Shown one piece after another: positions 7,658-14,995 of a DNA stretch of 36,250 nucleotides. Source of the DNA: Acidobacteriaceae bacterium (GTDB lineage Bacteria; Acidobacteriota; Terriglobia; Terriglobales; Acidobacteriaceae). A program made the translations under genes and the position numbers. Below the pieces are notes generated by a model, which had not been told where the DNA came from, ran no database searches, and was given only the letters and a program-made list of their open reading frames with translations. The first letter of the stretch is position 1, and the number at the start of each line of letters is the position of its first letter. The stretch is from assembly GCA_903642265.1 (NCBI GenBank), contig CAHJWN010000041.1, positions 1 to 36,250 on the forward strand, written 5' to 3'.

Positions 7658-7871
7658 GGGACTTCCTATCTCTGTGCTGTAACTATTTTCCTGGCTGTTC
7701 TCTAAACGCCAGGCGTGGGTCTAAACGACCAAGGCATTTCTGACACCACCACCGATGATAAATGGTCGGACCTGCGGGATACCTGCCGAAGGGTGAATTG
7801 CGGGCCTCTTCTCCAAGGTCGCGAAGGCAGCCCAGGTGTCCAGGCCGAAGGTCGACAGTACGTGGGGAAGC

Positions 7872-8129
7872 TTACAAATGCTCGGAAGGCACAGGATCAA
7901 GGCCGCCTTTCGCAAAGGGGTGGCAGCGTGCAAGGCGTTTCACTGCAAGCCATGACCCGCGGACAAGACCAAAGCGGTGGAGAGCGACGTACGCGTACTC
8001 GGAACAGGTAGGCAAATAGAGGCACTGCGTGGGGCTCACAACGTGTGCGATCGGCGAAAGGATGCGCTTGTAGAAGGCAAACACGAGGCGGAGAGTGACC
8101 GGATCGGACTGGTTGGAGGTTGAAGGCAT
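7872..8129 (-). CDS. yidD: Membrane protein insertion efficiency factor YidD
   Basis: 85 residues. It carries the family signature: [13 protein letters not shown], then the Cys-containing [15 protein letters not shown], and [15 protein letters not shown] near the end. YidD is a small inner-membrane-associated protein thought to assist YidC-dependent insertion. It lies 33 nt downstream of rnpA and upstream of yidC, the near-universal order, and all three are on the minus strand, so it is likely part of one operon. The 214-nt spacer before yidC is longer than usual and contains no convincing gene. Confidence 0.95.
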   Translation of the reverse strand: MPSTSNQSDPVTLRLVFAFYKRILSPIAHVVSPTQCLYLPTCSEYAYVALHRFGLVRGSWLAVKRLARCHPFAKGGLDPVPSEHL

Positions 8130-8162
8130 GGGCGAGATGGTCCGTACTGCACGAAAGCCCTC

Positions 8163-8609
8163 TTAGGCGGGATGATGCTTCGCCGAAGAGGGTGCACCCG
8201 AAGCAAATGAGAGCTCGGCGGTTAATGGGGGCGGGGTGCGATTGGCGAGCTTCTGGATCGTGCGAAACACGCTGGCCACCTCACGGTCTAATTGCGCAAA
8301 CTCTAGATCGATCACGCTGCGCCGCGGGTGAAGGATCACGTCTACCGGCGTCGTGAGCGCGGCCAGGTTACTGCGAACAGCCTCGCGCATACGGCGCTTG
8401 ATGCGGTTGCGGTCTACAGCTTTCCCCATGACCTTGCCAACGGTCAGACCAATCCGCGGGCCCGTAGCGCCGTCAGGGTCTCTCGCAACTTCGTCGGCAG
8501 TGCGGAGAGTAAAGAAGTAGCTCATCTGCTTTCCGAACTGCTTGCGGCTCGCCTTGTAGACGCGCTGGTAGTCGGCATGTTTGCGCAGGCGGAAGATGAG
8601 GTGCGGCAT
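8163..8609 (-). CDS. rnpA: Ribonuclease P protein component
   Basis: 148 residues, slightly long for the family because of a Pro/Ser-rich C-terminal extension (RTPPPLTAELSFASGAPSS). The core is typical: FRLRKHADYQRVYKASRK at the start, RIGLTVGKVMGKAVDRNRIK, then RRMREAVR, which is the RNR motif contacting the P RNA, and VDVILHPR. It cofolds with RNase P RNA to mature tRNA 5' ends. In most bacteria rpmH lies directly upstream on the same transcript. Here rpmH is about 2.1 kb away with two opposite-strand genes between, so rnpA must have its own promoter in the 209-nt region up to 8818. No strong ribosome site is seen at the start. Confidence 0.95.
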   Translation of the reverse strand: MPHLIFRLRKHADYQRVYKASRKQFGKQMSYFFTLRTADEVARDPDGATGPRIGLTVGKVMGKAVDRNRIKRRMREAVRSNLAALTTPVDVILHPRRSVIDLEFAQLDREVASVFRTIQKLANRTPPPLTAELSFASGAPSSAKHHPA

Positions 8610-8818
8610 GCGTCCAGTTTACTTCCTCGATCGACGCACCTGTGCGTGATCACGTCCCGCCCCATCTGGATCTCCGCCGCGAAAACCATATCGTGTCATT
8701 TGCAGATGGCAATGTGGATGCAAGCCGCTGCCGAAACTTTGAGTCCAAAGCCAGCACCTGAACCAGCCAGCCCCGACATCTCCTGCCAATTACACTTGGC
8801 GAAGAAAGGCGCTGCTTG

Positions 8819-10057
8819 ATGTCCAAGTTAGAGTTGTTCGGCCTGCTGGTGACCACGGCAGCGTTGTTCGGCTGGGTGAGCCGGCGATGGTTGAAGCTGC
8901 CCATCACCATCGGCACCATGCTGCTTACGGTCTTGGGAGCGCTGTCGCTGCTGGGCGTCAGTTCACGGATGCCGGCAGTCCATACATGGGCGATGCAGCT
9001 GGTGGGAGCGTTCGATTTCGAGAACCTGGTCCTGCATGGAATGCTTGCGCTGCTCCTGTTCGCGGGATCGTTTCTGCTGGAGTTGGAGGCGCTCGCCAGG
9101 GAGAAGCTTGCAGTGACTCTGCTGTCGCTGCCGGGAACGGTGATCTCGACCGCCGCCACCGCAGGACTGATGTGGTGGCTGATGCCGATGATCGGCCTTC
9201 AACCATCGTGGATGGCGTGCTTGTTCTTTGGCGCGTTGATCTCGCCGACGGACCCGATTGCGGTGCTGGAGTTGTTGCGGCGGGTGGGTGTCTCAAGCAA
9301 TGTTCAGGCGCAGTTGGCAGGGGAGTCGCTGTTCAATGATGGCGTAGGAGCGGTGCTCTTTATTGCGCTCCTGGATGCCTCGCGAGGTGCAACGCCGACG
9401 GCAGCGGAAGTGCTCGGCGGCCTGGCACTGAAGGCTGGCGGAGGTCTGCTGCTCGGTGTGATGCTGGCGTGGATGACGTCGGCGATGATGCGCCTGGTGG
9501 ATGCATATCAAATTGAGATCCTGTTTACGATCGCCTTGGCGACGGCAGGATATGCAGTGGCCGAGAGGCTGCATGTGTCAGCACCGCTCGAGGCGGTGGC
9601 GGCTGGGATCGCGCTGCGACGCTTCAATCTGAACCATCGGCACGGCGAGATCGCCCATGAGAGTCTTGACCGCTTCTGGGAGGTGATCGACGAGGTGCAG
9701 AATGCAGTGCTCTTTGTCCTGCTGGGAGTGATGATCCTGGCGATCCCATTCAGCCGCCACGCGCTCGAGTCGGGAGGCTTGGCGATCATCGCAGTAACCG
9801 CAGTGCGGCTGGCAGTGGTTGCAGCAATCATTACGATCATGCGGACGATCCGGCCCGGCTACCTGAGTTCCATCAAGACGCTCAGTTGGGGCGGGCTTCG
9901 AGGCGGACTGTCCCTGGCGCTGGCATTGTCGGTGCCAGTCCAGCAAGGAAGATCGTGGATACTGGTGGCGACCTACTCGGTGGTGCTGTTCTCAATCGTG
10001 GTGCAGGGCGGGTCTATGGACTTCGTAGTGGGACGCAAGAGGAAGAGACTCGCATGA
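8819..10057 (+). CDS. CPA1-type cation:proton antiporter (NhaP-like)
   Basis: 412 residues with about twelve hydrophobic helices and no large cytosolic tail, so it is a short CPA1 sodium/proton exchanger. Diagnostic motifs are LISPTDPIAVLELLR, AGESLFNDGVGAVLF (the Asn-Asp pair of electroneutral CPA1 exchangers) and LSWGGLRGGLSLALAL. It probably exports Na+ or K+ in exchange for H+ for pH and salt homeostasis in the inner membrane. A TTG at 8816 precedes the ATG at 8819; I use the ATG. It overlaps the next gene by the ATGA arrangement (10054-10057), implying translational coupling. The pair runs opposite to the surrounding rnpA and rpmH genes. Confidence 0.92.
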   Translation: MSKLELFGLLVTTAALFGWVSRRWLKLPITIGTMLLTVLGALSLLGVSSRMPAVHTWAMQLVGAFDFENLVLHGMLALLLFAGSFLLELEALAREKLAVTLLSLPGTVISTAATAGLMWWLMPMIGLQPSWMACLFFGALISPTDPIAVLELLRRVGVSSNVQAQLAGESLFNDGVGAVLFIALLDASRGATPTAAEVLGGLALKAGGGLLLGVMLAWMTSAMMRLVDAYQIEILFTIALATAGYAVAERLHVSAPLEAVAAGIALRRFNLNHRHGEIAHESLDRFWEVIDEVQNAVLFVLLGVMILAIPFSRHALESGGLAIIAVTAVRLAVVAAIITIMRTIRPGYLSSIKTLSWGGLRGGLSLALALSVPVQQGRSWILVATYSVVLFSIVVQGGSMDFVVGRKRKRLA

Positions 10058-10602
10058 GTGTGGAGATGCAGGTTGCGTTGCTGCGCGGGATCAACGTCGG
10101 CGGCAACAATCTACTTCCAATGAAGGCGCTCGCACAAATGTTTGCAGCGGCTGGATGTACCGACATAAAGACCTTCATTCAGAGTGGGAATGTGGTGTTT
10201 CGCCCCGGCCGTAAGAAGGATGTTGCGGCGGCGGTACGAGCAACGATTGCGCAGGAATATGGGCTCAAGGTGCCAGTGATCGTGCGTTCCGCCGCGGAGA
10301 TGGTCACAGTAGTCGCAGGAAACCCGTTTCTGAATGGCGAGATGGATGACGCCTCCCTGCATGTGATGTTTCTTGAGGATGAGCCCTCGCCTGCGATGAT
10401 TGCGGGACTTGATACCAGCAGGTCGAATCCAGATGAATTTGCAGTGCGGGGACGCGAGGTGTATCTGCATCTGCCGAATGGAGCGGCAAAGACGAAGCTC
10501 ACAAATGCGTACTTCGATTCCAGGCTCAAGACAGTTGCAACCCAAAGGAATTGGCGGACGGTGAAGATGTTAATGCAGATGATGGAGGCTGGTTCCGGCT
10601 AG
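10054..10602 (+). CDS. DUF1697 family protein
   Basis: 182 residues matching the DUF1697 pattern: MQVALLRGINVGGNNLLPMK at the N-terminus, then FIQSGNVVF, a central Ala-rich helix (AAAVRATIAQEYG) and a closing KTKLTNAYFDSRL, ATQRNWRTV. No catalytic function is established for the family; it is widespread, soluble and cytoplasmic. The start ATG shares bases with the antiporter stop codon (ATGA), so the two are translated from one message. A longer upstream extension of this frame runs through the antiporter gene and is not used. Confidence 0.9.
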   Translation: MSVEMQVALLRGINVGGNNLLPMKALAQMFAAAGCTDIKTFIQSGNVVFRPGRKKDVAAAVRATIAQEYGLKVPVIVRSAAEMVTVVAGNPFLNGEMDDASLHVMFLEDEPSPAMIAGLDTSRSNPDEFAVRGREVYLHLPNGAAKTKLTNAYFDSRLKTVATQRNWRTVKMLMQMMEAGSG

Positions 10603-10674
10603 CGCAGCGATTTGCGCGAGACTTGAATACATGTAAACCATCAGAAAACGTCAGGCTTGGAAGGAAGTAAACGC

Positions 10675-10709
10675 AAAAAGGCCACCGCGCTGAAGGAATC
10701 GCGGTGGCC
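10675..10709 (-). terminator. Rho-independent terminator of rpmH
   Basis: A perfect 10-bp stem pairs ggccaccgcg (10680-10689) with cgcggtggcc (10700-10709) around a 10-nt loop. Read on the minus strand the hairpin is followed by five T residues (aaaaa at 10675-10679 on the plus strand). It lies about 46 nt past the rpmH stop, so rpmH is transcribed alone. It could also limit readthrough from the converging DUF1697 gene. Confidence 0.85.
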
Positions 10710-10755
10710 GCTTTGCGGATGCTGATGCAGTAGAGCTATGCGCTGCGCCTGCGAA

Positions 10756-10911
10756 CTAGTCGCGGAAGCCGGCTGAGACAGCAATCTTATGACGGCCCTT
10801 GGCACGGCGGCGGCTGAGCACGGCGGCGCCGGCTTTGGTCTTCATGCGGGTAAGGAAGCCGTGGGTCTTGGCGCGGTGGCGGCGATTAGGCTGAAAGGTA
10901 CGCTTTGGCAT
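10756..10911 (-). CDS. rpmH: 50S ribosomal protein L34
   Basis: 51 residues read directly from the minus strand: it begins [20 protein letters not shown], continues [20 protein letters not shown] and ends [11 protein letters not shown] before TAG. This is the standard L34 pattern (KRTFQPN, HGF..RM.T..G..VL..RR.KGR). The very high Arg/Lys content is typical. A purine-rich AGAGAG lies upstream of the start. It is divergent from dnaA across a 746-nt gap, the usual arrangement, but rnpA does not follow it: a strong terminator does, then two opposite-strand genes. Confidence 0.96.
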   Translation of the reverse strand: MPKRTFQPNRRHRAKTHGFLTRMKTKAGAAVLSRRRAKGRHKIAVSAGFRD

Positions 10912-11657
10912 GGAACTCTCTTTCGTGTGCAGAAGCCTCTCGAATGTTGATGATCACCATGAAGAAGATCGGGAGAAACGAGGGCGTGCCTGCTAGGAAC
11001 TTTTGGGCATCTCTGACCAATCCAAAGTGTACCTCAGCCAGGTGGATTTTCAAAGCCTCACGTGCGGATCCCCAAAGCTTATGGTCTTGATCGTACGAGC
11101 TCAGCCATCAGACGAGTGTTCAGAGGACTGCTGCCAGCGCCCTTAAGAAGATGCTGATGAAAGTCTCCTCGGGAGACACAAATCATCCGCAATGCGGCCA
11201 TGCCAGGAATGCTCGTTCAGCTGCAATGCGTATCACATAACTGGCTCTTACAAAGTGGCCGAAAGACTGTATTTTTGCAGCAAATATGCCTCTTCGCGCG
11301 ACGCGAGAGATGGTCTTCACAAGGAATGGTGCAAGAAAAATTTTCTAAGGAATGGGCCATTAACACGCCCTCATCATCGTGCTACTATCAAACCCGCTTC
11401 GCATTATGTTTGCACCGCAAATCGATCGCTCAGCACGTTGCAAGTTTGCTCGACATTTCGTTCTTCACACCGCGCGTTGAACCAGCCTGGGTGGAGCTCT
11501 TTCTGACAGATACGCTGTCCGCAACTCCTGCTGAAACCTGGCGGGCTGGGACTCTGTTTTTTTTCAGTGCTGTAACTTTGATCTCTGCCGGGCTGCGAAA
11601 TGCAATGGTGTCTGTTTGAACTACGGGCCTCGGAAAAAGTTAAAAGGAATTCTAAAA
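10912..11657. other. Non-coding region between rpmH and dnaA, candidate origin region
   Basis: 746 nt between divergent rpmH and dnaA, where oriC would be expected. It carries AT-rich patches (agaaaaattttct near 11333-11346 and a T8 run near 11557-11564) but no recognisable cluster of TTATCCACA-type DnaA boxes. The best candidate I found is ttcttcaca at 11461-11469, with two mismatches. Several open frames cross the region, but their composition (Ser/Cys/His-rich, no motifs) argues against coding. It should contain the rpmH and dnaA promoters; I could not pick -35/-10 elements with confidence. Confidence 0.6.
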
Positions 11658-13097
11658 ATGTCATTTGCTCCTACGGCTACTGCCGTTTTGAACTATTGGG
11701 TCCGCATTCTGGCGGCCCTCGAGAAGAAGATCAACCGCCAGTCGTTCGACACCTGGCTGAAACCGACGCGCTTCTCGCACCTGAACGGCAAGACCCTGTT
11801 CGTGAAGATTCCCTCCGCCGAGTTCCAGCACATCGGCCACAAGTATGCCGACCTGATCCAGGAAGCGATCGACAATCTGCAGCTTGATATCGACCTGGTT
11901 ACTTTTCAAACGCCGGCGCAGGACCCGGCCGCGCCCAAGGTGCGTGAGGATGGCGGCTTCGCCCCGCTGCCGACGCACAGCCCGAACGCTCCGGTGACGA
12001 ATACCACCCCAAGACTGAACCGGGGCAACGCTGCTCCCGCTGTGCCCGCTGTAGAGCAGGCGCGTTTCGATTGGAGCGCAGCTTCACAATTGAACCCGCG
12101 CTACGTGTTTGACGCCTTCGTGATTGGAAGCGGAAACCAGTTCGCAATGGCCGCCTCGCAGGCAGTCGCTGAGAGGCCTTCGAAGGCATACAACCCGCTG
12201 TTTCTCTATGGCGGGTCAGGGATGGGCAAGACCCACCTCATGCAGGCCATCGGTCATGACGTCAAGCGCCGCCAGCCCCATGCGTCGATCACGTACATCT
12301 CTGGTGAGAAGTTCACAAACGAGATGATCAACTCCGTCCGCTACGACAAGATGACGACCTTCCGCGACAAGTACCGGAACACAGACGTCCTTCTGGTCGA
12401 TGACATCCAGTTCCTCGCAGGCAAGGAGCGTACACAGGAAGAGTTCTTCCACACCTTCAACGCCCTCCACGAGAGCATGAAGCAGATCGTAATTGCATCG
12501 GACCGGCCTCCCAAAGAGCTTGCCGACTTCGAAGACCGGCTGCGGTCGCGTTTCGAATGGGGATTGATCGCGGACATCCAACCGCCGGATCTCGAGACCA
12601 AGGTCGCCATCCTGCAGAAAAAGGCCGAGAGCGAGCACACCCAGCTGCCAACCGACGTGGCGTTATTCATCGCCTCGAATGTGCGGACCAACGTACGTGA
12701 GCTTGAAGGCGCGCTGGTGCGATTGATCGCCTGGTGCTCCATGCATGGCGTAGACATCACGCTCGCCGTCACGCAGCAGTGCCTCAAGCAGTTCATCGAT
12801 ACGCAGGTCCGTAAGATAACGATTGAAGCAATTCAGCGTGCCGTGGCGGAGCAGTTTGGTATGCGCGTCGCCGAGCTTAAGCAGAAGAACAACTCCAGGC
12901 AGATTGTCGTTCCGAGACAGATTGCAATGTTCCTCGCGAAGCAGCTCACTGAAGCTTCACTGCCCGAGATCGGAAGACAATTCGGAGGCAAGCATCACAC
13001 CACCGTCATGCACTCAATCTCAAAGATTGATGAACTGAAGCGCACCGACAAGGACCTCGGCCGCACACTCAGCAAGCTGATGGAGACGTTAGGCTAG
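11658..13097 (+). CDS. dnaA: Chromosomal replication initiator DnaA
   Basis: 479 residues. Domain I at the N-terminus (WVRILAALEKKINRQSFDTW) is followed by a Pro/Ala-rich domain II (about 85-135). Domain III is AAA+ with Walker A GGSGMGKTH (about 185-193), Walker B VLLVDDIQF (about 244-252) and an arginine-finger region (RLRSRFEWGL). Domain IV has the DNA-binding signature GGKHHTTVMHSISKI. It binds ATP and DnaA boxes to open the origin. The start is ATG 11658, with AAGGA nine bases upstream; an in-frame TTG at 11616 is less likely. A clean terminator follows, so dnaN is not co-transcribed; the next gene converges. Confidence 0.98.
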   Translation: MSFAPTATAVLNYWVRILAALEKKINRQSFDTWLKPTRFSHLNGKTLFVKIPSAEFQHIGHKYADLIQEAIDNLQLDIDLVTFQTPAQDPAAPKVREDGGFAPLPTHSPNAPVTNTTPRLNRGNAAPAVPAVEQARFDWSAASQLNPRYVFDAFVIGSGNQFAMAASQAVAERPSKAYNPLFLYGGSGMGKTHLMQAIGHDVKRRQPHASITYISGEKFTNEMINSVRYDKMTTFRDKYRNTDVLLVDDIQFLAGKERTQEEFFHTFNALHESMKQIVIASDRPPKELADFEDRLRSRFEWGLIADIQPPDLETKVAILQKKAESEHTQLPTDVALFIASNVRTNVRELEGALVRLIAWCSMHGVDITLAVTQQCLKQFIDTQVRKITIEAIQRAVAEQFGMRVAELKQKNNSRQIVVPRQIAMFLAKQLTEASLPEIGRQFGGKHHTTVMHSISKIDELKRTDKDLGRTLSKLMETLG

Positions 13098-13120
13098 TAA
13101 CCATATTGGACATGAAAGAA

Positions 13121-13154
13121 AACAACCCCTGACGGCAATGCTGTCGGGGGTTTC
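13121..13154 (+). terminator. Rho-independent terminator after dnaA
   Basis: aacccctgac (13124-13133) pairs with gtcgggggtt (13143-13152), ten pairs including one G-T, around a 9-nt loop, followed by ttct. It is 26 nt after the dnaA stop and marks the end of a monocistronic dnaA unit. A-rich flanks on the left suggest it may also work for the converging gene at 13252. Confidence 0.8.
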
Positions 13155-13251
13155 TCATGGGGAATCGGGCTGCATTGGATCCCGGCATTCAGCAACGACT
13201 CCAGGCACGCATCCTCGCTTGAAGACTCCCGCCATCACGCCTCGGAGTCCC

Positions 13252-14112
13252 TTAGTTCATCCAGCTTTTATCGTTAGGATTTCGCGTACGCGGGTCATCG
13301 AGCTTATCGGGGTCCACGTACCGGCCATCCTTATCGAAGTGGACTTCGCGGTTCTGGCCGCGCATGTATACCTCGAACTTGCGTGCGGCACGGCGGCGCT
13401 TGGAGCGGTAGTACTCGTTGCGAAGACTGAAGTACCGCTCGGTCGCGCCAAACGCCAGCCCGCGGGCCGGAGCAAACTGGACATACAAATATCCGCAGAG
13501 TGCACCGGACAACTGCAGGAGCGCCGCAAACGCATTACCGCCCTTGAGGAGTACAGCGACAGCGATCAAAATATAAATCGTAACCATGTACTTCGCTTTG
13601 AGTCTGATAAGGAAGAAGAGGAGGAACTCCTGGTCTCCAAAGCGCATGCCGATCGCGACCAGCAGTCCAAAGATCCCCGCCCAGGCTCCTGAAGCGAAGG
13701 CGTGCGGATCCAGCGCGAAGACATGGGTAAAGCTGATGGCGGAAGCAAGGATTGCGCCGCCGATCGTTGCTGTGAAGAATAGTTCGTAGATCCAGCGCGG
13801 GCCATACGCGCCTTCAAGCAAAGAACCACAGAACCACAGCGTCAGCATCCCGAAAAGAACGTCCATGATCCCGTTCTGGATGAACGCATACGTGAAGGGC
13901 TGCCACAGCATCCCGGTAGCAAACCGGACTGGTTCGAGCACAAGTCGCTCCAGCAGGAGCTCAATCGCGCCAGGTGCGATCCAGTGCATCACCAGGATCG
14001 TAAAGAACACAGCTACATTCGCCAGGACCAGCTTTCGGGTCGCTCCAGCGAATGGAGGAAAGGTCATCGTGATGGGGCCGGAGCGAGGCATCGGATGTTC
14101 TGATTCCATCAT
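13252..14112 (-). CDS. Rhomboid-fold membrane protein, apparently catalytically inactive
   Basis: 286 residues from the ATG pair at 14112/14109; a longer frame upstream overlaps the divergent msrB and looks non-coding. Six hydrophobic helices fit a rhomboid: LVLANVAVFFTILVMHW, then QPFTYAFIQNGIMDVLFGML (the L1/TM2 region, with Asn where His is common), WIYELFFTATIGGAILASAI, and ASGAWAGIFGLLVAIGM. In active rhomboids the last motif is GxSG with the serine nucleophile; here it is GAWAG. The TM6 His of active enzymes (usually H..G...G) is Leu in LSGALCGYLY. So both catalytic residues seem missing, placing it with inactive rhomboid homologues that bind membrane proteins. The tail is basic, then Asp-rich (FDKDGRYVDPDKLDDPR). 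Confidence 0.8.
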   Translation of the reverse strand: MMESEHPMPRSGPITMTFPPFAGATRKLVLANVAVFFTILVMHWIAPGAIELLLERLVLEPVRFATGMLWQPFTYAFIQNGIMDVLFGMLTLWFCGSLLEGAYGPRWIYELFFTATIGGAILASAISFTHVFALDPHAFASGAWAGIFGLLVAIGMRFGDQEFLLFFLIRLKAKYMVTIYILIAVAVLLKGGNAFAALLQLSGALCGYLYVQFAPARGLAFGATERYFSLRNEYYRSKRRRAARKFEVYMRGQNREVHFDKDGRYVDPDKLDDPRTRNPNDKSWMN

Positions 14113-14147
14113 AGGCGTTTGCGTCGCAAGGGAATTGAGGATTTGAG

Positions 14148-14756
14148 ATGGAGATGAAACCAAAGAACCAATTAGAGACCTCCACGTTGGGTCGGCGCGG
14201 GTTTGTCCTTTCTGCCGCAGGCGCTGCAGTTGCCGGAGTCGCATGGTGGATGCGTCGGTCCACGATGAACACGGTCGAGGCCAGCGGCGCCCAGGACCTC
14301 TCCGGGCCAGTCTCGATTGTGCAGTTTGCGCCTGACGGCAAACGCATCGGCAAAGTTACCGTAGCCCGCACCATCAAGACCGAAGCGGAGTGGAAAGCAC
14401 AGCTTTCACCCATCCAGTACGAGGTCAGCCGCCTCGAAGGCACGGAGCGCGCCTACACCGGCGATAGATGGGATGAACACGGTAAAGGCATCTTCCGCTG
14501 CATCTGCTGCGACACGGCACTCTTCAGTTCTGAAACGAAATTTGACTCCGGTACCGGATGGCCAAGTTTCTGGCAGCCAATCGCGGCAGAGAACGTCCGT
14601 GAGATCAAGGACCGCAGCTTCGGTATGGCGCGGACCGCGATTGCCTGTGCTGACTGCGACGCCCACCTTGGTCACGTCTTCGATGATGGGCCGCAGCCGA
14701 CCGGATTGCGCTACTGTATGAACTCCGCCGCCATGAAGTTTGTGAAGCTGGGATAG
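14148..14756 (+). CDS. msrB: Peptide-methionine (R)-S-oxide reductase MsrB, TAT-exported
   Basis: 202 residues. The N-terminus has a twin-arginine signal (LGRRGFVLSAAGAAVAGVAWW), so the enzyme should be exported folded to the periplasm. The MsrB domain follows: LSPIQYEVSRLEGTERAYTG, two zinc-binding CxxC pairs (CICC, CADC), FDSGTGWPSFWQPI, HLGHVFDDGP and the catalytic-cysteine motif RYCMNSAAMKF. It reduces the R epimer of methionine sulfoxide in oxidised proteins. The start at 14148 has GAGG seven bases upstream. The gene diverges from the rhomboid homologue (start-to-start gap 35 nt), so their promoters overlap. The 18-nt repeat array begins just after its stop. Confidence 0.94.
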   Translation: MEMKPKNQLETSTLGRRGFVLSAAGAAVAGVAWWMRRSTMNTVEASGAQDLSGPVSIVQFAPDGKRIGKVTVARTIKTEAEWKAQLSPIQYEVSRLEGTERAYTGDRWDEHGKGIFRCICCDTALFSSETKFDSGTGWPSFWQPIAAENVREIKDRSFGMARTAIACADCDAHLGHVFDDGPQPTGLRYCMNSAAMKFVKLG

Positions 14757-14792
14757 CCTTGATTCGCCAGTCTCCCCCTTTTACGCGACGGG

Positions 14793-14942
14793 ACAGTTCC
14801 ACGCGCGTCAAAGCAGTTCCATGCGTCAGAGCAGTTCCATACGTCAAAGCAGTTCCATACGTCAAAGCAGTTCCATGCGTCAAAGCAGTTCCATGCGTCA
14901 GAGCAGTTCCATACGTCAAAGCAGTTCCATGCGTCAGAGCAG
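14793..14942. repeat. Tandem array of seven 18-nt units plus a diverged eighth
   Basis: Seven contiguous 18-nt units start at 14813, 14831, 14849, 14867, 14885, 14903 and 14921. The consensus is gcagttccatRcgtcaRa, with variation at only two positions (R = A or G): gcgtcaga, acgtcaaa, acgtcaaa, gcgtcaaa, gcgtcaga, acgtcaaa, gcgtcaga. A diverged 20-nt relative (acagttccacgcgcgtcaaa) precedes at 14793-14812 and a partial unit gcag follows. The array fills most of the gap between msrB and the Rieske gene. Although 18 is a multiple of three, the open frames through it have no start, ribosome site or recognisable protein, so I treat it as non-coding. Confidence 0.95.
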
Positions 14943-14995
14943 ACGATCCGCACAGATCGATTGATTCAACTGAGCAACTAGCCTCATAATCGGGC

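Noticed and set aside
11192..11619. Two overlapping 104- and 139-codon frames upstream of dnaA
   Set aside because: Ser/Cys/His-rich composition, no ribosome sites, and no recognisable domain; the region is better explained as regulatory.
14793..14942. CRISPR array
   Set aside because: The 18-nt units are directly contiguous with no unique spacers, and there are no cas genes nearby.
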